NCBI RefSeq assembly: GCF_021245725.1
Contig: NZ_JAJGSX010000031.1
Location: 1-64,000, forward strand
DNA length: 64,000 nt
Direction: 5' to 3'
DNA from: Pseudonocardia sp. TRM90224
Lineage (GTDB): Bacteria > Actinomycetota > Actinomycetes > Mycobacteriales > Pseudonocardiaceae
Shown here in pieces: positions 1 through 8,709 of this stretch. The notes beneath the pieces were generated by a model. That model was not told the origin of the DNA. It saw nothing but the letters and a program-made list of their open reading frames with translations, and ran no database searches. Position 1 is the stretch's first letter. Each line of letters starts with the position of its first letter. A program made the translations under genes and the position numbers.

Positions 1-4
1 TGGT

Positions 5-70
5 CGTGCACAGGTTCACCTCCCCGTGCACAGGTTCGAACCTGTGCACGGCGGCACCAACCTGTGCACG
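5..70. repeat. Nested palindrome made of four 12-bp half-sites
   Basis: The half-site CGTGCACAGGTT occurs at 5-16 and 25-36, and its reverse complement at 39-50 and 59-70. All four are arranged symmetrically about one centre near 37.5, and the inner pair forms a perfect 26-bp palindrome. The spacers between inner and outer half-sites are not complementary. It lies beyond the 3' end of the leftward gene at 131-475. It could be a transcription terminator, a multi-site operator or an interspersed repeat; the sequence does not decide. Confidence 0.6.
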
Positions 71-130
71 AGCGCCCGCCGCGCCCTGTTCGGGCCTTCC
101 ACGCGCCCCAGCCCTTGTGGACGGTGACCC

Positions 131-475
131 TTACCCCTCCTGCGCCCTCCGCGCCCGCTCGCGCAGCGCCTTCTGCCGGGCGTCGTGGTCGCGCATGCGT
201 TGCGGGTAGCCGACGAGCTGCACGTCGTAGACCGGGATCTTGAGCGAGCGGGCGAGCTTGCGCGCGCCGTCGGGGCCGGAGATGCGGCGCCGGGTCCACT
301 CGCCGTCGTTCGCCACCAGCAGCATCGTGGTCTCGGTGACGGCGGTGCGCGGCTCGACGAACGCCTCGACACCCTGGTGGGAGGCGGCCCATTCGCGCAG
401 GTGCGACTCGTCCTCGCGACCGGACCCGCGCAGCCTCCCCGCCTTGGCCTTGCCCAGCTTGCCCAGCAGCCCCAT
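131..475 (-). CDS. Conserved actinobacterial hypothetical protein upstream of lpdA
   Basis: The 114-residue product begins MGLLGKLGKAK and has no membrane segment. Its middle (EAFVEPRTAVTETTMLLVA) and end (IPVYDVQLVGYPQRMRDHD) match my recollection of a small conserved actinobacterial family usually found divergent from lpdA, sometimes labelled oxidoreductase without basis. No catalytic motif is visible and I assign no function. It is divergent from lpdA with about 155 bp between the two starts. The ATG at 475 was chosen because it gives the family-type N-terminus; the same frame stays open far into lpdA on the other strand, but that stretch is antisense. Confidence 0.8.
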   Translation of the reverse strand: MGLLGKLGKAKAGRLRGSGREDESHLREWAASHQGVEAFVEPRTAVTETTMLLVANDGEWTRRRISGPDGARKLARSLKIPVYDVQLVGYPQRMRDHDARQKALRERARRAQEG

Positions 476-631
476 GACTCCTCCGTCTCCGCCCCACCCC
501 TCCGGGCAACGAGCGAGGCGCATGATTCTCTCCCGGGTGGACCAGCTCCCGCGCCCGGGTGGAGCGGATGACAAGATGGCTGCAGCGGCGTGACATGCCG
601 CGACACGGCGATCTGTTAGAGGAGTTGCGAC

Positions 632-2014
632 GTGCCCGAGCACAACGCGGACCTGGTCGTTCTCGGCGGCGGATCGGGCGGTTACGCCTGCGCGCTGAGG
701 GCCGCCGAACTGGGCATGTCGGTCGTGCTCGTGGAGCGCGACAAGGTCGGTGGCACGTGCCTGCACTACGGGTGCATCCCCACCAAGGCGCTGCTGCACG
801 CCGCCGAGGTGGCCGACTCCGCCCGCGAGGGCGCGAAGGTCGGGGTCAAGAGCTCGCTCGAGGGCATCGACATGGTCGGCGTCAACTCCTACAAGGACGG
901 CGTGATCGCGCGGCTCTACAAGGGCCTGCAGGGCCTGGTGAAGTCCCGCAAGATCACCGTGGTGGAGGGCGACGGCCGCTTCGAGGGCCCCAACGCCGTC
1001 ACCGTCGGCGACGACCGGTACGTCGGCAAGCACGTCGTGCTGGCCACCGGCAGCTACGCCCGCACGCTCCCCGGCCTCGACATCGGCGGCCGGATCATCA
1101 CCAGCTACGAGGCGCTGCGGCTGGAGCACGTGCCCAGCAAGGTCGTGATCCTCGGCGGCGGCGTGATCGGCGTCGAGTTCGCGAGCGTCTACTCGAGCTT
1201 CGGCGCCGACGTCACGATCGTCGAGGCGCTGCCGCGGCTCGTCCCCAACGAGGACGAGTTCGCGTCGAAGCTGCTGGAGCGCGCGTTCCGCCGCCGCAAG
1301 ATCGCCTTCAAGACCGGGGTCAAGTTCACCGGCGCCAAGCAGACCGACGAGTCGGTCACCGTCTCGCTGGAGACGGGCGAGGAGATCGAGGCCGACCTGC
1401 TGCTGGTCGCCGTCGGCCGCGGCCCCAACACCGCGAGCGCGGGCTTCGAGGAGGCCGGCGTGAAGATGGAGCGCGGGTTCGTCCTCACCGATGAGCGGTT
1501 GCGCACCAACCTCCCCAACGTCTACGCGGTCGGCGACATCGTGCCCGGCCTGCAGCTGGCGCACCGCGGCTTCGCGCAGGGCATCTTCCTCGCCGAGGAC
1601 CTGGCCGGCGTCAAGCCGCCGGTCATCGACGAAGCCGGCATCCCGCGGGTCACGTACTGCGAGCCGGAGGTCGCGTCCGTCGGGCTCACCGAGGCGCAGG
1701 CCCGCGAGCGGCACGGCGAGATCCAGACGCTCACCTACGACCTCGGGGGCAACGGCAAGAGCCAGATCCTCCAGACCCAGGGTGCGATCAAGCTGGTCAA
1801 GGCCGGCGCGGAGGGCACACCGGGGCCGGTCGTCGGCATCCACATGGTCGGCGCGCGTGTCGGCGAGCTGATCGGCGAGGCACAGCTGGTCTACAACTGG
1901 GATGCTCAGGCGGAAGACGTCGCCGCGTTGATCCACGCCCACCCGACACAGAACGAAGCGTTCGGCGAAGCGCACCTCGCGCTCGCCGGCAAGCCGCTGC
2001 ACAGCCACAGCTGA
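632..2014 (+). CDS. lpdA: Dihydrolipoyl dehydrogenase (E3)
   Basis: E3 of the 2-oxo acid dehydrogenase complexes: it reoxidises the dihydrolipoyl arm of E2 with FAD and passes electrons to NAD+. The 460-residue protein has the N-terminal FAD motif LGGGSGGYACALRAAELG, the redox disulfide GGTCLHYGC (C43, C48), the NAD-binding GGGVIGVEFAS motif, and the C-terminal HAHPTQNEA catalytic pair (H437, E442). Length and order are standard. The GTG start at 632 is preceded by AGAGGAG. Its substrate, the lipoyl domain, is on SucB encoded 51 bp downstream, so the two are probably co-transcribed. Confidence 0.97.
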   Translation: MPEHNADLVVLGGGSGGYACALRAAELGMSVVLVERDKVGGTCLHYGCIPTKALLHAAEVADSAREGAKVGVKSSLEGIDMVGVNSYKDGVIARLYKGLQGLVKSRKITVVEGDGRFEGPNAVTVGDDRYVGKHVVLATGSYARTLPGLDIGGRIITSYEALRLEHVPSKVVILGGGVIGVEFASVYSSFGADVTIVEALPRLVPNEDEFASKLLERAFRRRKIAFKTGVKFTGAKQTDESVTVSLETGEEIEADLLLVAVGRGPNTASAGFEEAGVKMERGFVLTDERLRTNLPNVYAVGDIVPGLQLAHRGFAQGIFLAEDLAGVKPPVIDEAGIPRVTYCEPEVASVGLTEAQARERHGEIQTLTYDLGGNGKSQILQTQGAIKLVKAGAEGTPGPVVGIHMVGARVGELIGEAQLVYNWDAQAEDVAALIHAHPTQNEAFGEAHLALAGKPLHSHS

Positions 2015-2065
2015 GACCGGTTCACCGGCCCGAACCCCGCGTAGCTAGAGGAGCTCCGACCCATC

Positions 2066-3907
2066 ATGGCCTTCTCCGTCCAGATGCCCGCGCTCGGTGA
2101 GAGCGTCACTGAGGGAACCGTCACCCGCTGGCTCAAGCAGGAGGGTGATCGGGTCGAGGTCGACGAGCCGCTGCTCGAGGTCTCGACCGACAAGGTCGAC
2201 ACCGAGATCCCTTCGCCCGCCGCGGGGGTGCTGCAGCGGATCGTGGCCGGCGAGGACGAGACGGTCGAGGTCGGCGGCGAGCTCGCCGTGATCGGCGAGG
2301 CCGATTCCGACGACGCCGGCGACTCGGGCGACGCAGGCGATTCAGCCGATTCAGGCGACTCCGGGGAGGGCCAGCAGGAGGCCGCCCAGGAGGAAGCGCC
2401 CGCGCAGGAGGAGCCGAAGCAGCAGGAGCCGAAGCAGGAGGAGCCCGCCGAGGAGCCCGCGGCCGCTTCCGCGCCGAGCTCCGCCGACGAGCCCGCAGAG
2501 GCGCCGGCCGCGTCGACGAAGTCGACCGGGTCGGGCACCGCGATCACGATGCCCGAGCTGGGCGAGAGCGTCACCGAGGGCACGGTCACCCGCTGGTTGA
2601 AGGCCGTGGGTGACGAGGTCGCGGTCGACGAGCCGCTGCTGGAGGTGTCCACCGACAAGGTCGACACCGAGATCCCCTCCCCCGTGGCCGGCACCCTCCT
2701 GGAGATCACCGCGGAGGAGGACGCCACCGTCGAGGTCGGCGGCCAGCTCGCCGTGATCGGCGACGCGTCCGGCGCGCAGGCCGAGGCTCCCCAACAGGAC
2801 GAGCCGCAGGACAAGCAGGAAGCGCCCGAGCAGCAGGAGAAGGCGCCGGAGCCCGCACCCCAGCAGGAGCGTCAGCCCGAGCCCGCCCAGCAGCAGAGCA
2901 ACGGCAAGGCCGAGGCCGCGCCGGCCGCCGACGAGGGCTCGTCCGACGGCGGCGCCCCGTACGTCACGCCGCTGGTGCGCAAGCTCGCCGCCGAGCACGA
3001 CGTCGACCTCTCGACGATCACCGGCTCCGGTGTCGGTGGCCGCATCCGCAAGCAGGACGTGCTCGCGGCCGCCGAGGCGAAGGCACCGGCCGCGGAGGAG
3101 CCCGCTCCCGCCGCTGCCCCGGCAGCGGCCTCGTCGGCCCCGTCGAAGCCCTCGGCGCCGGCCAGGCCCGCCGCCGACGGCCCGCAGCCGGGCACCACCG
3201 TCAAGCTCCCGCGCTTGCGCCAGGTGATCGCGCAGCGGATGGTCGAGTCGCTGGAGATCTCGGCGCAGCTGACCACGGTGCAGCAGGTCGACATGACCCG
3301 CGTCGCCAAGCTGCGGGCCCGCGCGAAGGCCGACTTCGAGCGGCGCGAGGGCGTCAAGCTGACCTACCTGCCGTTCATCGCCAAGGCCACCGTCGAGGCG
3401 CTGAAGCAGTTCCCGCAGGTCAACTCGTCGCTGAACATCGAGGAGAAGCAGGTCACCTACCACGGTGCCGTGCACCTCGCGGTGGCCGTCGACACCCCGC
3501 GCGGGCTGATCGTGCCGGTCATCCACGACGCCGACGAGCTCAACATCGCCGGCATCGCGAAGCGCATCGCCGACCTCGCCGCACGCACGCGCGACAACAA
3601 GGTCGCGCCGAACGAGCTGTCCGGTGGCACGTTCACGATCACCAACATCGGCAGCGCCGGTGCGCTCTTCGACACCCCGATCATCAACCAGCCGCAGGTC
3701 GCGATCCTCGGCACCGGGGTGATCACGAAGCAGCCGGTGGTCGTGACGGGTCCCGACGGCGACGACACGATCGCGATCCGCTCGATGTGCTACCTGCCGC
3801 TGACCTACGACCACCGCATCGTCGACGGCGCCGACGCCGGCCGGTTCCTGAGCGCGGTCAAGCAGCGCCTGGAAGAGGGCGCGTTCGAAGCCGACCTCGG
3901 TCTGTAA
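2066..3907 (+). CDS. sucB: 2-oxoglutarate/pyruvate dehydrogenase E2, dihydrolipoyl acyltransferase
   Basis: E2 core of the 2-oxo acid dehydrogenase complexes, moving the acyl group from lipoyl-lysine to CoA. The 613 residues hold two lipoyl domains (about 2-77 and 158-234) with lipoylated lysines in EVSTDKVDTE at K43 and K198, separated by acidic Glu/Pro/Ala linkers. A peripheral subunit-binding domain (about 297-337, VTPLVRKLAAEHDVDL) and the catalytic acyltransferase domain (about 380-613) follow, with the active-site DHRIVDG (H583, D587). In actinobacteria one such E2 commonly serves both complexes, so substrate assignment is open. ATG at 2066 with an AGAGGAG site. Confidence 0.96.
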   Translation: MAFSVQMPALGESVTEGTVTRWLKQEGDRVEVDEPLLEVSTDKVDTEIPSPAAGVLQRIVAGEDETVEVGGELAVIGEADSDDAGDSGDAGDSADSGDSGEGQQEAAQEEAPAQEEPKQQEPKQEEPAEEPAAASAPSSADEPAEAPAASTKSTGSGTAITMPELGESVTEGTVTRWLKAVGDEVAVDEPLLEVSTDKVDTEIPSPVAGTLLEITAEEDATVEVGGQLAVIGDASGAQAEAPQQDEPQDKQEAPEQQEKAPEPAPQQERQPEPAQQQSNGKAEAAPAADEGSSDGGAPYVTPLVRKLAAEHDVDLSTITGSGVGGRIRKQDVLAAAEAKAPAAEEPAPAAAPAAASSAPSKPSAPARPAADGPQPGTTVKLPRLRQVIAQRMVESLEISAQLTTVQQVDMTRVAKLRARAKADFERREGVKLTYLPFIAKATVEALKQFPQVNSSLNIEEKQVTYHGAVHLAVAVDTPRGLIVPVIHDADELNIAGIAKRIADLAARTRDNKVAPNELSGGTFTITNIGSAGALFDTPIINQPQVAILGTGVITKQPVVVTGPDGDDTIAIRSMCYLPLTYDHRIVDGADAGRFLSAVKQRLEEGAFEADLGL

Positions 3908-3909
3908 CC

Positions 3910-5421
3910 ATGGAAGCGGCGTCCAGGGCCATCCTGTGGATGACCGTCTGGGCACTGCTCGCCGTCGGGGCGGCCGCACTGTTCGTGTGGGTCGCCCCGT
4001 ACTACAGCACCGCCCTGTGGTGGGAGCTGCGCAGGAGCCTGTTCTGGCTGCTGCCACTGTTGGGGCTGCTCGTCGTCATGATCGGGTGGGCGGTCGCCAT
4101 CGAGGAGAGCGCCTGGCCGTCATGGCCGGCGTGGCTCTTCGGCATCGTCGGCGTCTCAGCGTTCCTGTTCTGGGCCGGCTGGGGGCACTCCTACCAGCAG
4201 GATCAGGTGTACGTGGCGTCGGTGGCGGTCACCGACGCCGCGGCGCCGATGATGGAGCAACGGGCGCCGTACGTCGTGGCGGAGGCGCAGGCGCGGCCCA
4301 CCCTGGGCGACAGCCCCGGTGACATCGCGGCGACGAAGTACCTCCCGGCGACGAAGACGTTCGACACGCTCGTCGAGGCCCGCGGTTGGCTCGCCGGCTA
4401 CCAGACGGTGCTGGAGCAGTCGATCCCGCTGACCGGGCGCGGCACCGGGAAGCGCTGCGAGTTCACGGAAGAGGCGGGCGCGCGGTCGGGCGGCTGGTTC
4501 GGGCACAACCTCGCGCGGATCGTCGCGGGCGAGCAACGGTGGGTCCAGTTCGACGGTGAGGACGTCTACGGCTTCTGCGACGGTGACGTCCCGAAGGTCG
4601 TGATGCCGCTCAAGGAGCTCGACGGCTGGATGGTCGTCACCGAGCGACCCGCCGGTGTCGCCGTCTACGACGGGCACACCGGTGAGGTGACCATCCGGCC
4701 CGACGGCGCGGGCCTGCTCGGCCCCACCTACCCGATCACGCTCGCCGCCACGCAGCGCGGCTCGACGCACGCGTTGAGCGACCTGTGGGACTACGTGTTC
4801 GGCCGGGCGGGCTGGGAGGAGACCGACGAGGAAGGCGACGTCAACGCCGCCAACAACAGCGAGTTCACGCTGCCCGTCGGCGAACGCGGCGGCGCGTACG
4901 TCACACCGCTGACCGGGCGCGGCTCTGCGACGTCGATCTCGGCCATCTCCACGATCGACGCGACGGTGACCGGTGATGCGCTCGCGACGCTGACGGTGCA
5001 CCGGCTCGACCCGCCGTGGGTCTCGACCAGCGCCGTGGCGCAGCGCATCCAGGCCGACTACCAGGACATCCCGAACTGGCAGAACCTGAAGATCCTGGAG
5101 ATCGCGCCCACCGACGGCACGCACTGGGTCGCGACGATCGGCAACGACCAGAACGTCCTGTACCGCGTGTCGGGCACCGGCACCCTGCAGGGCGACGACG
5201 CGACCTGCCTGCACCGCGGCGACGGCACCCGGATCCGCTGCGGCACCGCCGCCGACCAGCAGGGCGCCGGGATCGGGACGCAGTACGGGCCGGGTTCACC
5301 CGCCGGGCCGGCCCCCGCGCCGCCCGACGCCGACCTGGGCGCGCTCACCAACGAGCAGCTCGTCGACCTCATCCGGCGCGCCCAGGAGGAAGCGGCGCGG
5401 CGCCTCACCGGGCCGCGCTGA
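3910..5421 (+). CDS. Membrane-anchored protein of unknown function
   Basis: A 503-residue protein starting MEAASRAILWMTVWALL two bases after the sucB stop. Three hydrophobic segments (about 7-30, 41-63 and 70-90) are followed by a roughly 400-residue soluble part that should face outward, ending in a Pro/Ala-rich linker and a short charged helix. Four Cys in the soluble part (in GKRCEF, YGFCDG, ATCLHR and RIRCGT) could form two disulfides. I do not recognise the family. The ATG at 3910 was preferred; an in-frame start further upstream would overlap sucB. Its position between sucB and the epimerase gene looks like an insertion into an otherwise conserved order. Confidence 0.7.
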   Translation: MEAASRAILWMTVWALLAVGAAALFVWVAPYYSTALWWELRRSLFWLLPLLGLLVVMIGWAVAIEESAWPSWPAWLFGIVGVSAFLFWAGWGHSYQQDQVYVASVAVTDAAAPMMEQRAPYVVAEAQARPTLGDSPGDIAATKYLPATKTFDTLVEARGWLAGYQTVLEQSIPLTGRGTGKRCEFTEEAGARSGGWFGHNLARIVAGEQRWVQFDGEDVYGFCDGDVPKVVMPLKELDGWMVVTERPAGVAVYDGHTGEVTIRPDGAGLLGPTYPITLAATQRGSTHALSDLWDYVFGRAGWEETDEEGDVNAANNSEFTLPVGERGGAYVTPLTGRGSATSISAISTIDATVTGDALATLTVHRLDPPWVSTSAVAQRIQADYQDIPNWQNLKILEIAPTDGTHWVATIGNDQNVLYRVSGTGTLQGDDATCLHRGDGTRIRCGTAADQQGAGIGTQYGPGSPAGPAPAPPDADLGALTNEQLVDLIRRAQEEAARRLTGPR

Positions 5422-5503
5422 CAGACAGAGCCGACGGGTAGGGCCGGAGCCGAGCGGCGGACCCGATTCGCGCCCGTCGTCCGCTTCGGCGAGGATCTCG
5501 GGC

Positions 5504-6394
5504 GTGCGCGTTGTCGTCGCCGGCTCGTCCGGCCTGCTCGGAACCGCCCTCGTCGCCCACCTGCGAGAGGCGGAACACGAGGTGCTGCGCCTGGTCAGGA
5601 GGCCACCCGCGGCACCGGACGAGCGTGGGTGGGACCCACCGGCCGGCCGGGTCGACGAAGGCACGTTCGATGGCGTCGATGCCGTCGTCGGGCTCGGCGG
5701 GGTCGGCATCGGCGACCGGCCGTGGAGCGGCGCACGCCGCCAGGCCATCCGGGACAGCCGCAACGGGCCGACCGAGGTGCTGGCCACCGCAGCCGCCGAG
5801 CACGGCGTCGCGACCCTGCTCTCGGCGTCGGCCGTCGGCTTCTACGGCAACACCGGCGGGGAGGCCGTGGACGAGTCGACACCGTCGGGCGGCGGCTTCC
5901 TCGCCGAGGTGTGCCGCGACTGGGAGGCCTCCACGGCGAAGGCCCGCGACGCCGGCGTGCGGGTCGTGACGTCCCGCACCGGGCTCGTGCTCTCCCCCGC
6001 CGGCGGGCTGCTCGGCCGGCTGCGGCCGCTGTTCAAGAGCTTCGCAGGGGCCCGGCTCGGCTCAGGGCAGCAGTACATGCCGTGGGTCTCGCTCGACGAC
6101 GCCGTCGGCGCGATGCGGTTCCTCATCGAGCACCCGGAGATCTCCGGGCCGGTGAACGTCACCGGCCCGACGCCCGTCACGAACGCCGAGTTCACGAAGG
6201 CGCTGGCCGCCGCGGTGCGCCGGCCAGCCGTCCTCGCCGTGCCCGAGTTCGCGATCACGACGGCGCTCGGCGCGATGGGCGAGGAGATGCTGCTGTACGG
6301 GCAGCGGGCCGTCCCGGCGAAGCTGCTCGCCGCCGGCTACCAGTACCGGCACAACACCGTCGCCGAGGCGCTCTCTGCCGCGATCGACCGCTGA
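5504..6394 (+). CDS. TIGR01777 family epimerase-like SDR protein
   Basis: A 296-residue extended short-chain dehydrogenase-like protein. The N-terminal MRVVVAGSSGLLGTAL is a nucleotide-binding Rossmann motif, and the body (NGPTEVLATAAAEHGV, SASAVGFYGNTGGE, YMPWVSLDDAVGAM) follows the TIGR01777/SDR39U1 pattern, with a C-terminal DUF1731-like segment ending in YQYRHNTVAEAL. The substrate of this family is not established. Gene neighbourhoods with lpd, sucB, lipB and lipA are common in actinobacteria, which hints at a link to lipoate-dependent enzymes. GTG start at 5504. Confidence 0.87.
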   Translation: MRVVVAGSSGLLGTALVAHLREAEHEVLRLVRRPPAAPDERGWDPPAGRVDEGTFDGVDAVVGLGGVGIGDRPWSGARRQAIRDSRNGPTEVLATAAAEHGVATLLSASAVGFYGNTGGEAVDESTPSGGGFLAEVCRDWEASTAKARDAGVRVVTSRTGLVLSPAGGLLGRLRPLFKSFAGARLGSGQQYMPWVSLDDAVGAMRFLIEHPEISGPVNVTGPTPVTNAEFTKALAAAVRRPAVLAVPEFAITTALGAMGEEMLLYGQRAVPAKLLAAGYQYRHNTVAEALSAAIDR

Positions 6395-6483
6395 CCCCTG
6401 CCACCCGCGACTTCCGGGGCGCCTCCGGCCTCCGGCCGGGGAGGGCCTGACTTTCGGCAGGCCCGGTTCTGGTCTCTCGACGG

Positions 6484-7191
6484 GTGGTCGGCCGCCGAGG
6501 CGGGCCTACCGTCGTCGTGGTGCCGAGAACGGATATCCCTGACGTCCCCGATGTTTCCGCTGGTTGGTACCTGGACGTAGTCGCGGCCGCCGCCCGGCTG
6601 CCCGGCTGGGTGCAGCTGGCGTTCGAGTTCGCGACCGACGGCGTGGTCGTCGGGTTCGCGCTGGCGCTCGTGTTGCTCGCCGTGCGGGCGCGCCACCGGC
6701 CTGGCATCGCGATGGCGACGGCGCTCGTCGGGCCCGTCTGCGTCCTGCTCGCGTACGTCATCAGCGAGGCGATCAAAGGCGTCTTCCGGGTCGACCGGCC
6801 CTGCCGCACCCTCGACGTCGCCACGATCGCGCCCACGATCGCGCACTGCCCCGAGCTGGGCGACTGGTCCTTCCCCAGCAACCACGCGACGATCGCCGGT
6901 GCGGCGGCCGTGGCGATCTGGTGGTCGAGCAGCCGGTGGGGATCGGTCGCGGCGGCGGCCGCGCTGCTCGCGGCGGCCTCCCGGGTGATCGTCGGGGTGC
7001 ACTACCCGCATGATGTCCTCGTGGGTCTGACGATCGGGGCGGTGACGGCGAGCGCGCTGGTTCCGCTGCTCGCGCCGATGGCCTCCCCGCTCGTGCAGCG
7101 GCTGCGCGGCGCGCCGGGCGGCGGTGTGCTCGGTCGCGGGCCCGCCACCGGCGTCGACGCGCCCACGGTCCGGCTGCCGCGGCACCGATGA
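6484..7191 (+). CDS. PAP2 superfamily membrane phosphatase
   Basis: A 235-residue integral membrane protein of the type-2 phosphatidic acid phosphatase superfamily. The three catalytic signatures are present in order: KGVFRVDRP, WSFPSNHA, and SRVIVGVHYPHD carrying the His-Asp pair. It probably dephosphorylates a lipid phosphate or isoprenyl diphosphate at the membrane face. The 3' end overlaps the next gene by ATGA, so it is translationally coupled to the two-component system. GTG at 6484 is the longest start; GTG at 6520 is also possible and neither has a clear ribosome site. Confidence 0.85.
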   Translation: MVGRRGGPTVVVVPRTDIPDVPDVSAGWYLDVVAAAARLPGWVQLAFEFATDGVVVGFALALVLLAVRARHRPGIAMATALVGPVCVLLAYVISEAIKGVFRVDRPCRTLDVATIAPTIAHCPELGDWSFPSNHATIAGAAAVAIWWSSSRWGSVAAAAALLAAASRVIVGVHYPHDVLVGLTIGAVTASALVPLLAPMASPLVQRLRGAPGGGVLGRGPATGVDAPTVRLPRHR

Positions 7192-8702
7192 CGGAGCCGC
7201 CCGCGTTGACCGTCCGATCCGCCGCGTGCGCGGTGGTGGCGCTGCCCGTCCTGTGGGCCGCTGTTGCCGCACGGCCCGGTCGCTTCGCGCCCTGGGAGGC
7301 GGTGGGCGCGCTGGCTGTGCTGGCGCTGGCGCTGTGGCTGGCGAGCCGGCTACCGATCGTTGCGCTCGTCGTCGCGATGGGCGCATGGTTGCTCGGCTAC
7401 CTCCCGCGGGCGCAGGTGGACAGCACGATGGGCATCGGGGTGCTCGCCGCGGGCCTCGCCACGGTCGCGTTCCTCGCCGGCCGCCACGCCGTGGACAGCC
7501 GCCACGGTGCGGCGGCGATCGCTGCCGGCAGCACGGTGTCGGGCGCCGCGGCGGTCGCCGTCACCAGCGGTGCCGACGCCGCGCTGCTCGCAGGTGCGAC
7601 GACGCTGCTGCTGACGGCCGTGCCGTGGTCGGTCGGCCGCTACCGCCGCCGGTTCGCCGAGCTCGTCGCAGCGGGCTGGGAGCGCGCCGAGCAGCTCGAG
7701 ACCGCCGCCGAGCAGGCCCGGGCCCGGGAGCGTGCGCTGCTCGCCGGCGAGATGCACGACCTCATCGGGCACGAGCTGGCCACGGCGGCGCTGCAGGTGG
7801 GCGCGCTGGAGCTGGACCCGGCGCTGGCCGAGCGGCAGCGCGCCGCGGCCGCCGGTGCCCGCCGCTCGGTCACCGCGGCGGCCGAACGGCTCGCCGACGC
7901 CGTCCGCGTGTTGCGCAGCGCGCCCGCCGACCCGGCCGGGTCCCTCGCCGACCTGGTGGAACGCAGCCGCACGGCCGGTCTCGACGTCGAGCTGGACGGC
8001 GTCGAGACCGGCCTCGGTCCGCTGGTGGCCAGCACGGTCCGCAGGGTGGTCGCGGAGTCGCTCACCAACGCGATCAAGCACGCGCCCGGCGCCGCCGTCA
8101 CCGTCTCGGTCGGGATCGCCGACTCCGTGCACGTCCGCGTCGAGAACTCACCGCCCGAACGACCCGTCACGACGGTGATGCGCGGCGGGCACGGGCTGGT
8201 GGGGCTGTCGGAACGCCTCCGACTCGTCGGCGGGACGTTCGGTGCCGGGCCGCGCCCGGACGGCGGGTTCGTCGTGGTCGCCGAACTGCCGAGCACGCCG
8301 GCCGTCCCGGAGGGGCCGCCGGCGGTGGCGCACCGCGAGCTGGCCGAGGCGCGTGTGCAGCGCAGCGCCCGCACGGCGGTGCTGGTCGCCGTTTGCGCAA
8401 CCGCGGCGATCGGTGCGGGGGTGCTGGGGTGGATGGTGTTCGACGCCGCCACTTCGGTGCTGCACCCAGCCGACTTCGCGCGCGTCACCGTCGGGCAGAG
8501 CGAGGCGAGCCTCGCCGGCGTGCTGCCGTGGCGCACGCGGGTGGACGACCCGGCCGGGGTGCCGCCCGGTCCGCCCGGGTCGGTCTGCCGGCACTACAGC
8601 ACCCACACGAACCCGTTCGACCCGCAGCGGCACGAGCTCTATCGGCTGTGCTTCCGCGGTGGCCGGGTGGTCTCGGCGGAGCTGCTGGAACGCGGTGGAT
8701 GA
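7188..8702 (+). CDS. NarL-type sensor histidine kinase with C-terminal membrane anchor and extra domain
   Basis: A 504-residue kinase with several N-terminal hydrophobic segments (about 10-150), a coiled linker, a HisKA_3 phosphoacceptor site (GEMHDLIGHELATAA, H190) and a HATPase domain (N294 in SLTNAIKHAP; G-box GGHGLVGLSERL). Unusually a further transmembrane helix follows the ATPase (about 396-420), then about 80 residues including VTVGQSEASLAGVLPW and two Cys. That tail faintly resembles the SmpA/BamE fold and would sit outside the membrane. The gene is coupled to the PAP2 gene (ATGA) and followed at once by its response regulator. Confidence 0.88.
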   Translation: MTEPPALTVRSAACAVVALPVLWAAVAARPGRFAPWEAVGALAVLALALWLASRLPIVALVVAMGAWLLGYLPRAQVDSTMGIGVLAAGLATVAFLAGRHAVDSRHGAAAIAAGSTVSGAAAVAVTSGADAALLAGATTLLLTAVPWSVGRYRRRFAELVAAGWERAEQLETAAEQARARERALLAGEMHDLIGHELATAALQVGALELDPALAERQRAAAAGARRSVTAAAERLADAVRVLRSAPADPAGSLADLVERSRTAGLDVELDGVETGLGPLVASTVRRVVAESLTNAIKHAPGAAVTVSVGIADSVHVRVENSPPERPVTTVMRGGHGLVGLSERLRLVGGTFGAGPRPDGGFVVVAELPSTPAVPEGPPAVAHRELAEARVQRSARTAVLVAVCATAAIGAGVLGWMVFDAATSVLHPADFARVTVGQSEASLAGVLPWRTRVDDPAGVPPGPPGSVCRHYSTHTNPFDPQRHELYRLCFRGGRVVSAELLERGG

Positions 8703-8709
8703 TGCTGCG

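Noticed and set aside
131..2008. Long leftward open frame across lpdA
   Set aside because: Only its last 114 codons read as a conserved protein; the rest is the antisense of lpdA and Arg/Asp/Val-rich as expected for GC-rich shadows.
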